Of a stretch of 64,000 nucleotides of DNA, positions 11,891 through 23,030 are shown in pieces; the first letter of the stretch is position 1, and each line of letters starts with the position of its first letter. Position numbers and translations under genes: made by a program. Origin of the DNA: Sisyra terminalis (lineage: Eukaryota; Arthropoda; Insecta; Neuroptera; Sisyridae); contig OY292274.1 of assembly GCA_958496175.1 (NCBI GenBank), positions 35,751,482 to 35,815,481 of the forward strand. Direction: 5' to 3'. The notes below the pieces were generated by a model. The model saw only the letters and a list, made by a program, of their open reading frames with translations. It was not told the DNA's origin and did no database searches.

Positions 11891-13535
11891 CAAATTCGTA
11901 TTTTCAACATTAATCTGATTTGCCCGACTTGGCACAAACGGCCTCTCTATCTCAAATCTGATTTCAGATAGGTATTCTAACAAATTGTCGGAAAACCTAT
12001 AAAAACATAGTTAATTTTCATATTAAAATTGCATTCATATGACCTAATTTACATTTACATTTGAATATTTTTAATATGAATGGACAAGGTCAAGAAAAAT
12101 ATTTTTTTCTCGTAAACCACCTTACCTGTTAACTGGAATGTAAATTACTAACAAAGCTAAAATAAGCTTGAAGTAAACACGATGATAGTTGACGAAATTA
12201 TGGTTTTCAGTTCTATGCTCTATCTTTATAATTAATTTAATTTATAACTGGAATACATTTAAGAAGTCATAGATATTTCACCTTGTTCCCAAAATAATTT
12301 CTTAGTATTATAAACAGCTGTTCTTCACATATAGACAATAAAATTTCGGAAATAAATTATTAACGCAATCAGACTTTGGAAAATGAAGTAATTTCATCGT
12401 ACTCATTGAGAACATTCCTATTTGTTTATAATTTTTAAAAAATAAAAAAGAGACTTTTGCTATTCTTAATTATAATTATAAAAGCCAATCTTTTACCAAC
12501 TACATATTTAAACTTCATCACTGATATTAAATTAATATATTTATCACCGGAAATGGAAATTTATTAACTTACACCTTTAACCATGGTTAATATAAATATT
12601 TCTAATAGAAAGGATTAAAGTAAGTACTATAATTGGTATAGTACAAAAAAAGAAGTCTTACTTTTCCATTATTTTGATAAACAATTTAAAAATAAAAAAT
12701 AATAATAGAAACCTTGGTTTTCCAAGCCAGGGTATAAAAAATAGTTCCAAAATTAATACTTTAGTCAATTTTAGTGAAGTAAAGATTACAAAATATTATT
12801 AGAAGCACATGTTACCTAATTGTAAATATAACATTCTCAATATGTTTGCAATTTAATCCATCATATAATGCAAATTAAATTTTTCAATCAATATCAGTTT
12901 TCCAATACTTATCTCACTATGCAATATAGGTTCCTGTTTTATAAAATTTTAATATATGAGGGACTAGCTAATTCGACCTTGTTTAATGCGAAATTATAAT
13001 AACTTCGATTTTTGAAGTGAATACTTCTATAGCATCATTGTGATTAGAAATTTGATGAAATAAAAAAGCGACAGTAAAAAGAGACAAACATTTTCACTGA
13101 TCTGTTTATTTGGTTTATAATGGTTAGCGCATTGTACAGTAAACAAATAACCGCATTAGAAGTAACTGCCAGCGCTGTCTTCGTAGGCACAAATTTGGAG
13201 TGAACTAAGCAAAATGTGACAGCGACTGTGGTGGAAGCATTAGAAAAGAGATTTATATAGAGAAATTTATTTTCTCTAATTTGGGAAACTGAAGCAATCG
13301 ATGACAGTAAAATGCAAGCACTTATTTCAAACGCTTATTTGTGTAAGCTGGCGCTCATCGGCACTCACTTGCTATTCGTTTTTTTTTTATTACCATTCAT
13401 TTTTTAGTAAAAAAAAAACTAAACATGCTAAGCATTGCTAAGCTAACTTTATGTTATTGAACCTAACCATTTGCATTGAAAGCTTTAACTAACAATGTTG
13501 AATAATGTCTTAATTTTTTACCTTTTTTGATCAGT
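11891..13535. other. AT-rich DNA, no gene seen
   Basis: No supported reading frame. The part 13,110-13,360 is less AT-rich but broken by stops on both strands. Confidence 0.45.
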
Positions 13536-13541
13536 TCATTT

Positions 13542-13612
13542 TTTATTGTTTTGTATGATGTTATTATTGTTTTGTATGATGTTATTATTGTTTTGTATGA
13601 TGTTATTATTGT
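13542..13612. repeat. 21-bp tandem repeat, about 3.4 units
   Basis: The unit TTATTGTTTTGTATGATGTTA is repeated with almost no change. Read on the minus strand it encodes a run of Asn, Ile and Gln, which explains the low-complexity end of the long minus-strand frame here. Confidence 0.85.
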
Positions 13613-13723
13613 TATGTTGATATATTAACAATGTCCTCAAAAGTAAAAGACAGTAATGAGTAATGCTTCTTGGCCTCAGCTTGATGAAGCAATAACCCCT
13701 AGACTGAATTTCCCAGTGTCTAC

Positions 13724-13935
13724 CTTTCAGTGCCAGTTGAAGACGGAAACCTATAATGGCGACTAAACAGATGAGATAAGCGAAAACAGTAAGGCTCAGT
13801 GCATAATATAGGGCAGCCTTTTGTCCTGGAGTTGAGAAATCGGTCCCGAAAGCGGAAACACTCACCACCAAGAGACACCGCATTAAAGGCTACTCGAGGT
13901 ATCCCTTTTATAATAATCATGACGTTATTTGCCAT
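13724..13935 (-). CDS. candidate small membrane-protein gene fragment, two exons with a 40-bp intron
   Basis: Minus strand. A possible first exon runs from ATG at 13,935 to 13,866 (23 codons plus one base) and ends at a consensus donor, GTGAGT. A good acceptor, TTTCTCAACTCCAG, ends at 13,826. Exon 2 (13,825-13,724) then restores frame and encodes a strong transmembrane helix, SLTVFAYLICLVAIIGFRLQ, ending at another donor-like GTAGAC. The 40-bp intron is unusually short. The alternative is an unspliced frame from ATG at 13,883 that reads MRCLLVVSVSAFG and enters the same helix, giving a signal peptide followed by a transmembrane segment. No family is recognised and no further exon was found. 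Confidence 0.3.
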
Positions 13936-13949
13936 GATGATTGCCAATC

Positions 13950-15060
13950 TTCATCTTTGAAGAAGATATTATTAACTATTTATCTCTGTGAATTTGTTAA
14001 ATATAGCAGTTATCATCAGTTTTTAAGACTGTAGTTTATTCTGGTGTATTAAATTCACATTTTCAATTTTTTTTATTTTCTGTAATTCGAAGTTTTGAAC
14101 AATTCGAATTTTGCTAAGAACAATCCACTAAAGAGGATTAAAGAATAAGTCAACATTTTTTAAATAGTAAAATACGTCGAAAACGAACACCAAACTCTCT
14201 AACACCATAGCATCCTGCCTAAATACCCTCTAAGGTATAAACAGCACTTTCTTTTTTTTAAAAAAAAGCCAATTATACAACAAAATTTAATGACAACCTT
14301 TTGAATCATTAAGTCATTGATGACCCAGTCATTAGAAAATGACTATAAAAAATATGTCATTTCATCTTATCTTTGCGGTGGACTTCAGCACAATTCCTAT
14401 AGACTAGAAATAGACTAGAGTTTCACTAATGTTCTTTCTGTTATTTTATTCATATATTTTAACAACTCTTATAAATTGATTTCCTTCTAAGTATGTACTG
14501 TGATGGATATAATCTCCACAGTACACAAAAATATCGTGAAGGGGGAGGGCATGTGCTCCCTTTTAAATCCGTCCTTGCTGGATAAGGCACTGCCATAGAA
14601 ATATTACATAAAAATAAGAGGCGCAAAACTTAAAAACACGTACGAAAACTATAATTTTTGCTACGAACGAAATCTCCTATCTCATTACCACTCAAGCTGA
14701 CAATATATACAGCGATCATCAGGCCCATATATGGTTTATAGTTGTGAAATATGAGAAATTGCTGCTAAAACGCAAAAAGTAAGGCCCAAACTTTTCAAAA
14801 TAGAGTACTAAGGACAATAACAAGACCAACGTGATACGTGAGGGGCAATATCCTGCACAGTTACTTGGATATGCCATTTATTGACAATATTGACAATATA
14901 TTCTCAAAAATCTTACATCAGGCACTGGAATTCTCTATTGACATTCAAGGGATCCTTTTAAGCGTTAAAAAAAAATTTGAGAATATGTACTGTCTTCTCC
15001 TAGTCATAATCGTTAGTTAAAATCGGAAATCGTTCTTTTTATTTTTCTATCAAAAAATAC
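13950..15060. other. AT-rich DNA with one hairpin, no gene seen
   Basis: A perfect 9-bp inverted repeat, TGTACTGTG / CACAGTACA, lies at 14,494-14,502 and 14,517-14,525 around a 14-base loop. No reading frame is supported; the frame at 14,838-15,020 has no recognisable product. Confidence 0.4.
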
Positions 15061-15063
15061 AAA

Positions 15064-15236
15064 GCCTACCAGTGGCCGAGTAGTCAAGGTGGCCGCTCCA
15101 AAACTGGTAGATGTTGAGTTTGAATCTCGTATTGAACTAATATTCGATATTTCTCAATTTTCAGATTTGTTTTAACCCTTAAGTCGTTAAAAACTTTAAT
15201 AGTTTAAAGCGATGGTTAATAATAATAAAAAAAGAA
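15064..15236 (+). mobile_element. tRNA-derived SINE copy
   Basis: Same family as 1663. The A box is TGGCCGAGTAG and the damaged B box GAGTTTGAATCTC. The body contains AATATTCGATATTTC, AACCCTTAAGTCG, AAAGCGATGGT, and the tail is AATAATAATAA. No clear target duplication was found. Confidence 0.75.
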
Positions 15237-18200
15237 CATGATTTGTCACGAAAATTATGTAGGTACTGGTAATCAAAACTTACATTCATACCATTCTTTA
15301 TTGAATTCTTATAATTTTTAAACTATCGTTATTTACATAATTATATATAATGTTAAATAAAGTTAAAGTTAAAAAGTTATTAATTATAAAAATTCTGCTT
15401 TCATGGAGGCCGCATTTTCTTAGCTTCTACTATATCTTGGACTGTAGCTAATAGAAATTATCATAGTAATTGGGACGCATTTTGGAAGTCAATCAAAAAA
15501 TGTTTAACGACCTTTAGTCGGCTAGTTGCCGACTTCTTGAGGGAAAACCTGAAATTCATTGAAGTCCATTAAAATCCATCTCAATAAATCAATAATCAAA
15601 TATTTCATAGATTAGATTTGTTTCTTATTTGAAGTTTGATTAATTGTTATGAAACGGCCTTTGCCTGTGCTATCTGCGACAAATCAACAACTTTCCTCAT
15701 CATTCACAATATGAATAAATATAAAAATATTGTAAATTTTAAGAGAATACATTAATTCTTAATTAAAACAAATACTTTTATAATTTTATATATTTTTCTT
15801 CTGAATCACCTGATGAAATCGGTAAATTTTTCCTCTTTCTTCCATCAGATATTATCGCAGTGTTCTTAGACTAAGTTAATAATCAAGTACTAGATTTTTT
15901 AAATAAGATATATTTAATTAATTCAAAAAAATAATTTATGTTTTTTTCTGCAAAGTTCACATGATATTTTCGTGTGTTCTTTTATTTTAAATTATTTGAT
16001 CCATCATAAAATAAAAATAAATGATTGAATATAGATTTATTGATCTATGTTATTTAAAAAAAATTTACAAACAAAAGAAAAGACATGCATTGTCTTTAAA
16101 TGCATTATTTGAAACAGTCAATTAAATTTTTTCTTTTGATAGAAATCGCCAGTCATTAAGTGGTTCTTTTTTACAGAAGCTTCTACTTTTAAAACGATTC
16201 AAATTTTCATTTTCCAATGTAAACACGTGTTAAATAATATAGTAATTATAATTATATTCTGTAATTAACATCGTGACGGATAATTTACCACCTAGCTGGC
16301 GACTTTGACAAGTGGCTGATCGGGATCTTATGCAGCTGTTAGCGATGGGCGTATTAAGCTTCCTGTGACGTCATTATACCTCCAAAATTTCCATTTTAAC
16401 ATAAGCGTTTTTGAACTAAAAAAGATAATATAAAATCAATCAGCCTCCGATTAATTATAATAATTTTTATTGTACAATTTTTTTCATATTAGGGAGAAAA
16501 TTTGGGGAAAATGTTTCATCTTTCTAACTATTTATTTCATTAATTATATTTTAATTTGATGTCATTGGCCCTGGAAGAATTTATTTTTCTAAATTAAACT
16601 GATTTGTAGAAATTGATATAATATTTTGGAGGAGGTATTTAATTTTGACTATATCTTACGTTTAAAATAAATGTTCGAAATTACGAGAGATAAATTTAAT
16701 TGCCTACATGAAAAGAGTTGCATGTCGCACCTGTATAAAATGAAATTCTTATACCATTTGAATGGTTCAATAGTTTGATGTAATGCACTTATTTCGAGTG
16801 ACTCAAATACCAAACGTCAGCCAAAACACAAAAAAGGAATGCACTAAAGTATCAAATTGGTCGTTTGTCAATAATAGTGAAGAATTGTCCCTAAGAAATC
16901 GCAGCTAAGAAAATGTATGATTCTATTTTAATATTTTAATCCATTAAATATGAAAATAAATCACTAATTGACTCAAAGCTTTCAGCATTGGCAAAAATTA
17001 GATTTACTCTGATCAAAATATGTTTCGTATATGCGATCAGTAAAATAACGAAATTTAAAAAAAAATGCTGTGGTTTTCGTTACTTTCGTTTCACTAAATT
17101 TAATAATTTCCGGTATGGTTTTTATTTATTTTTTAAATATTCTCAAGAAAAATAAACATTCAGAAATAACCAAACTGGTGCTTTTGGAGAGGCACCTGAA
17201 AAAAACTGTATTTTTATTTCTTTTAATTTCAAAAGATTTCGAAATTTGACCAGCTTGCAAAAACACGTTCGATATTTGCTCAATGTTAAATTTCAATTGT
17301 CATAAGGTGTTACGGAAAACATTTTGCAAATATTTTCTCGGTGAATTCTAATTTTACACGTATTTAGTGGTATAAACGAAGATAGAAAATCGTGTTATTT
17401 ATGTTGTATTTGACTTTGATTTTTTCAAATCAATAATCCATTTTAAAATCATTTTCCCGTGAAGAAAGTTTTAGAGTAAAAAACTAAAAATATTTCAGAG
17501 CTTTGGTATTCATTGGCAATCTTTCCATTTCTCTGTAATACTTTTTTTTCTGCCTACATTCACAGTAGAATGATTTGTTTTAAATTTATGTCATTATTTC
17601 ACTTCTTACTACAAAATTTTGAAGTAATATATGTTCTTACTTAAAATATTTTATATAGTAACGATAAAATCGTTAATCACAGATTTAGTTGAAAGAAAAA
17701 TTATAATTAATTTTAAAATTACTCATAGGCACAAATTTGATATAATTCTAAAAACCATAAATTAATTCCTACTTTAAAAATGTCGAGAACTTAATGCTTA
17801 GATGCCTCACCTATAAATTAAAAATATCACAAAAAAAAGTTCAAATTCAAAAGATAGTTTAGACATAATCGGAAATATTATATGAAAAGTTAGTACCATT
17901 GAAAGAGGAAACGTTTCAAACATTGCTAAAAATATTTTAAATAAACATATTTCTGATTTGAATCACATCGCTCTTATATTTCTGAAATAACCAGCTTTAA
18001 GTGTATAGTAGCAGCAGAATTTTAGAATGATTTTTGTATTAGCGTCCCAATAGTTTCTTTCCAAGTCCCGATCTTGATATTCCCGTTCACTCAAAAAGGA
18101 ACGTCACTGAACAAGTGAGACGTACGTTTGTAAATCGTGTTTTGGCAAAGCTTCTGCATTTTCAAGACACATAATGTTTAATATTTAGTTTTTAATCTGA

Positions 18201-18845
18201 CGGTTTACTAAATGCATCGAATTTGCAAGGTTGGAAATAATCAGGAATGAAGGAGATTTAACAATGTTTTCAACTCTTATATACTTTAATTTGGTTTGTG
18301 TTGTTTGTATTTAACAAGGAAAGATTTAATATAACATAGATTGTTAGTTATAATTTTATGAAAGAACTATTTATTATTTTTTGCAAAAGTTATTGAATTT
18401 CTAATTAAAACAATTGTCTAAACCTACACATAAATATAAAATAGGTATATAAAGTTTCTGTTTGTAATATCAAATTAATAGTATTTATTAAATTTTTATG
18501 AAGTTTGATGTATCTTTATATCAACTTTATATCAACAATGCAATTGTCATACATTTTTGCCTTTCTCTCTGTTTCCATTAATTTCCGGAATAGCTGAACC
18601 GATTTTAACGAGAGTTTCACTGACAGATAGTTAATGTTGTAAGGAATAATGTAAGTTTCTCTTATTTTAAAAAGGACCATTAAAAATTAGAAACTAGCAA
18701 TGGGGTATGAACGTTGAAAAAACATTAAACAATGAATAATGAAAAATATTTTCATTATTGGTAAAATCAAATATAAACAAAAGTCAAATCTGACAATATT
18801 GTATTTTCTACTTTTTTTTAATATTCTCTTTAGAGGCTAAATTTT
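15237..18845. other. AT-rich DNA, no gene seen
   Basis: A long gene-free stretch with no open frame of 60 codons on either strand. A modestly GC-richer segment at 16,270-16,390 (with AGCTGGCGACTTTGACAAG and GTGACGTCATTA, a CRE-like TGACGTCA) could be regulatory, but nothing supports this further. Confidence 0.45.
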
Positions 18846-18849
18846 CGTT

Positions 18850-18938
18850 ATGGGCCGATTTATTCGCGAATTAAATTAAAAACAAAATAGAAAATGCACG
18901 TTGCCAGATTTGGAGATTCTAAAAGGGATAGGAACTAT
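18850..18938. mobile_element. MITE family 1, half copy (one terminal repeat)
   Basis: Contains TTTATTCGCGAATTAAATTA, AGAAAATGC, CGTTGCCAGATTTGG and CTAAAAGGGA in the same order as the right half of the copy at 59,943-60,133. The opposite arm is not present nearby. Confidence 0.6.
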
Positions 18939-18939
18939 G

Positions 18940-19535
18940 TTAAAAAAATTATTTCTTCTAAGCCGGGTACCAGAAATGTATTAACGTTCATATAACGTCT
19001 TTTTCCGGAAATAAGGCACTGCTTAACTTACTTTTTAGATTCAAGATTTAAATAACTAATTAATTAAAAAGTAATTAATTAAAATATTTCCACAAGCCTT
19101 TGACAAATAAAGTTTTTCCTGTTTTCAAAACGGATCTTTAAATTTCGTGAGGTCGTTCTTTTTATATAAGAACTTTGTAAATATATCGCTGTAAATCTGA
19201 CATCTCTATTTTCATTTTCAATATTTTGGTCGTATTTAATTAAATGTCCAGCTTCATGAACTTTTTCTGCATTTATAACATTTTTCTGAGCTGGTTTTGA
19301 TTCAACCCAGTCGAAGGTTTCTTTTAAAAAAACATAAACTTGTATACTATAATAATAACACTGCCTTAATCGAAACTTATGGATTACTTTTTAGTTGCAC
19401 ACATTACGTAGCCATGTTTTTAAACCTCGTCTACTAATCAATGCTCAATGCTCAAACATTTAAGGAAAATTTAAGTCTTTGTATTATTAATATCAAAATA
19501 ACAACTTTTGCATAATGCATATCTATTATGTAGAA
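18940..19535. other. AT-rich DNA, no gene seen
   Basis: No supported frame. The right part may belong to the following Helitron copy, whose 5' end I could not locate. Confidence 0.4.
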
Positions 19536-20309
19536 ACAATTTTTCACCCCCCCCCCAGAAGAGTAAAAGGAATGATGAAATTATGGATGACATAACACAT
19601 GGTCTGACCAACAATCGAAATTTCAAATTTAAAAATATAAGTGCCGGGTGACACGAAACATGTTCAACGCTTAATATAATGCAAAATTACTCTATATTCT
19701 TATAAATAAAACTGAAGTTTGTATCTGTTTTATTACATCAAAATAAGAGTACTTTATTAAACTATTATGAAAGTTTTATGGTAGCTACTCATACCAAAAA
19801 AATTTTTTTAAACTGTATGTTATTCATATAAAACACACCATAATTTAATAAATCAAGTTACTATTGTGAAGAACATAAACTAAATTTATATGTGGTTATA
19901 TTCATTTAATGGCAATAATAACACCCAGCCAGAAATCAAGGTAAAAGTACAAATTGTTACTTTTGTACCCGGTCTCCCCTATTAGTACTAGTTAATAAAC
20001 ATTCAGCTTATAAGTTTAATAAATTCACCGACTACGTACTCTTTTTGGAAACGTATTAATTGAGGAATGTCTGGTGAATATGATATGCATGACATGTCTG
20101 ATAGAATCCGATGAAAAAGCAATAGAAATAAGGCTTTATCGCTACTTTATATTCGCTATTTTATTCACGTGGCCAAATTGGTCGCTAATAACCAGCGACT
20201 AGCAACAGCATAAAAATACACCGTAAAGGGTAAATGTCAATCATGTATGGTGAACTCGAGACTTTCCAATATGATTTCATTGTAAAGTTGAAATTCACAT
20301 ATTAATGTA

Positions 20310-20520
20310 ACAGAAAGGGACAAAGTCTGTCTCTCTCTTTGTGCCGTGCCGGCACGCGATTGGCTGCGTGACTTCTATCTCTCTCCCACCAATGCAAATG
20401 TACATATAGGTTGTTCTAGAAACATCTAGTAGGTGGTGAAACGTTGGCGAACATTGGAGTATATTTTAGAATGTTGGGTTGCGGGTATATAAGGCGCTCA
20501 GTTCAAGTCAACAGGACAGT
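20310..20520 (+). promoter_or_regulatory. heat-shock (hsp70-type) promoter-like segment
   Basis: Elements appear in the usual order for insect hsp70 promoters. There are CT-rich GAGA-factor-like runs (CTGTCTCTCTCTTTG, near 20,330; CTATCTCTCTCC, near 20,376) and CCAAT boxes on both strands (GATTGG, near 20,359; ACCAATG, near 20,388). A perfect TTCTAGAA heat-shock half-site pair lies at 20,414-20,421. Further degenerate 5-bp-phased GAA/TTC units follow (GTGAAACGTTGGCGAACATT, TTAGAATGTTGG). A TATA box, TATATAAGG, lies at 20,486, and an initiator-like ACAGTTC with its A at 20,518, 32 bases downstream. That it is functional is inference. Confidence 0.5.
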
Positions 20521-20755
20521 TCTGTATGACAGTTTTGTACGGAAGTTCAGATTTGAATTTCCGTTACAACGTAAGCGATTACAAAGCGATTTTTATTGTG
20601 ATTTCGATTTAAAAGTGATTATTGTCATTTAAGTGATTGTTTTGACAAGTGTAATTGTGTAATAAAAAGTGTATACAAGTGTAATAAAAAAAGTGATTGT
20701 TAAGTGTGAAAGTGATTATTTATTTCCAAAAGAAATTAAAGAACGAATAATGCCA
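20521..20755 (+). other. leader-like sequence downstream of the heat-shock-type promoter
   Basis: The sequence is rich in repeated AGTGATT / AGCGATT words, like the A-rich leaders of insect hsp70 genes. It ends near ATGCCA at 20,750, the codons with which many insect hsp70 genes begin. The following frame (ATG at 20,750 to a stop near 20,899) is not hsp70; it reads into ordinary Helitron sequence. This fits a promoter-plus-leader capture without the coding region. Confidence 0.35.
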
Positions 20756-21379
20756 TCTCAATACAGTTTTGAGACGTCACGTTACATTAATAAATATATA
20801 GCTATACAATGGTTATTCGTGATTATGGAGGAATTGAGTTCCAAAAAATTGTTCAAATTTCTAATTCGAGGCAATATTAGAGGCAATGCAGGAGGATAAT
20901 GGTTTTAAGATAAACTTTTGAATTTTTGACTCAATTTCAATATACATATATCCATTTCAAGATTATATATCCATTTAAAATATGAGTATTTTCGAAACTT
21001 TAGCCTATTTTATCGATTTTGATGATATTTATGCACCGCTGGTTTATCTGCGGGTTTGAATCACAGTAGATATATAATATACGCAATGGTGATAAAAAAT
21101 ATATATTTACAAATTCCTGCGGAATGTCATTGAGTGAATTAGATATTTTTATAATAATTAAATTAAAATTACAAAAACGTTTTTATTTAAAGCGACAGTT
21201 TAATAGATGTGTTATTTTAAAAGGGTTAAAAACGTGGTTTTTAGCTATAAATATGTTTTTCGTAAAAAGAATATAAAAAAGTATAAATTCTCATAAATCA
21301 GGACAGACAGCAAATTTAAAAAGAAAATATTATCTACCTATACGTTAAGCAGACAAAATCGCGGGTATCAGCTAAACAA

Positions 21380-22040
21380 TAATAATAATCAATTGTAGTT
21401 CTTTAACCCACTGTGTATTAATTTAGGTATCTTTCTGATTCTTTTTATTATTAAAAATAATGAATTTTTATAAAAAATCTGACATATAATAAGAAATCAA
21501 AGAATAGACTTTTAAAAATAAGCGTATATTATATACCATATATACCAAAGTATGCTTATATAAAGCAAATTCACTGATCCATTCAATAAATTTGGTGCAT
21601 TTATAATTAGATAAAGTTCACTTTTAGAATCAGTTTTAATACACATATTAAAATGAAATTATTATGAAATTATGGCATAATATGAAATAATTCCATATTT
21701 ATAGTTTAGAATTAAGAAGAAAAATTTCGCAACTTATAATTTGTTAGCCCCCTCATATTTACAGATAGATTACGAGGATGTCGCTTTCATTTGAGCATAA
21801 TTATAAATTAGTTGATTTGAAAATTTCATATATGAAATGTGTTACTGGCACGTGCAATTCACTGCACTTTTGGCTTGTATTTCGATCATAATTAAAAGCA
21901 CCTTGTGCTTACATCTCAATATTGAACAAAATTTATGGTTGAGAGAAAGTAGGTATGCCTTTATCTCATGTCTTCTTGTTGCGCATGGATTACCTATTTA
22001 AAAATATACTCAAAACTTCTTCAATATTCAAATCATTTTT
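21380..22040. other. AT-rich DNA, no gene seen
   Basis: Lies between two Helitron copies in opposite orientations. No supported frame. Confidence 0.4.
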
Positions 22041-22047
22041 TTTATTA

Positions 22048-23030
22048 CTAACTGATAACCACGACTTCGTCTGCGTGACTTGTTGCTAATACGCCGTCTT
22101 TTTTATATTAATAGCCGGTTGATAATAATATCAGAAAATATACAACTTTTTTTTAAATTAAATTACATTTTTTAAATAATCCATACTAAAAAAACCTTTC
22201 TAGCATTGTTTGGAGTAAGTCATTATCGAAAATTTCATAGTAATGCGTTTAAAAATCGGATAACTTCTGTTACATACCGTGTCGTCAAACTTCAAGCGTT
22301 TTTCTCATTTCACTTCTTATTGAAAGTATTTGTATATATCAGCATCTTTCTTTGGCTCTTGATTTTCAATTGCTAAAGATATTACCGTTTTACAAATGTC
22401 TTCTTCTGTGCAACATTTATATGATTATCTATTGCATCCTATTTCTTTAACTCACTTTTCGTTATGGCGGGTGGTTTACTGTTTAGATTTCATCTTTTAC
22501 ATATAGCATCTTTTAAATTCCCACTTTGTTTGAAATTGTTTTTAGTTGTTATATTAGGAATTTGGTTCTACGATATGATATTGAAATGTTAAGCATTTAG
22601 TAAATTTGTTTTCTTGACTAGATCTTTTGCGTTTAAATGTGGCATATCCTCCATAGTTTCCAAAAACCTACCAAGCATTTCTTTCCGATAATACGCCTTT
22701 ATAATCCTTATAATGGCTTGATCACAGGTTTTCCTTCATCATGTTGAAAAGTGAATTATCACGAAAAAGTGGTTACAATATTTTTTATATGTAGTATTAT
22801 AGGTCTATCTCGTTTTTCAGAAAAGTGATAACAAAATCCGATTGATAATATTATCTGCGATTACAATAAGCAGCTTGCCCTGTGCTTTCTTTCGCTTTCT
22901 GTCTTGCTATATGAACTTTTTTATATTTTTCTTACGAAAATCGTGTTTCATATCTAAAAAAAAACACAATTTTAACACTTTAAAAAGGCATATAACATGA
23001 ACTATAGTTATAAATAAAAAACGTGTTCTT
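22048..23030 (-). mobile_element. Helitron copy 3, reverse orientation, 3' part
   Basis: On the minus strand the 3' end reads CACGCAGACGAAGTCGTGG, then TTATCAGTTAG followed by T, matching subfamily A. Further in, ACGATTTTCGTAAGAAAAATA and ATAAAAAAGTTCATATAG match the interior of copies 1 and 2. An extra A/G-rich segment (22,870-22,910) is absent from the other copies. The 5' limit is uncertain and may lie beyond 23,030. Confidence 0.55.

Larger units (their letters stand above)
19540..21375 (+). mobile_element. Helitron copy 2, 3' end degenerate, carrying a foreign promoter-like block
   Basis: The left part (19,555-19,800) matches the Helitron at 1993 (CAACAATCGAAATTTCAAATT, then ATTATGAAAGTTTTATG). 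The right part (20,800-21,375) matches its 3' half: GATTATGGAGGAATTGAG, ATATGTTTTTCGTAAAA, GCAAATTTAAAAAGAAAATA, and the end GCGGGTATCAGCTAA. The terminal CTAA is followed by A instead of T. The 5' terminus was not found. Between the two matching parts lies a block (20,280-20,755) that is absent from copy 1. Confidence 0.6.

Noticed and set aside
20413..20520. Start of a real hsp70 gene
   Set aside because: After ATGCCA the reading frame does not encode the conserved Hsp70 N-terminus and instead continues as Helitron sequence.
20444..20899. Plus-strand open frames of 62 and 76 codons
   Set aside because: The first overlaps the promoter and leader-like block and the second runs into Helitron sequence; no domain is visible.
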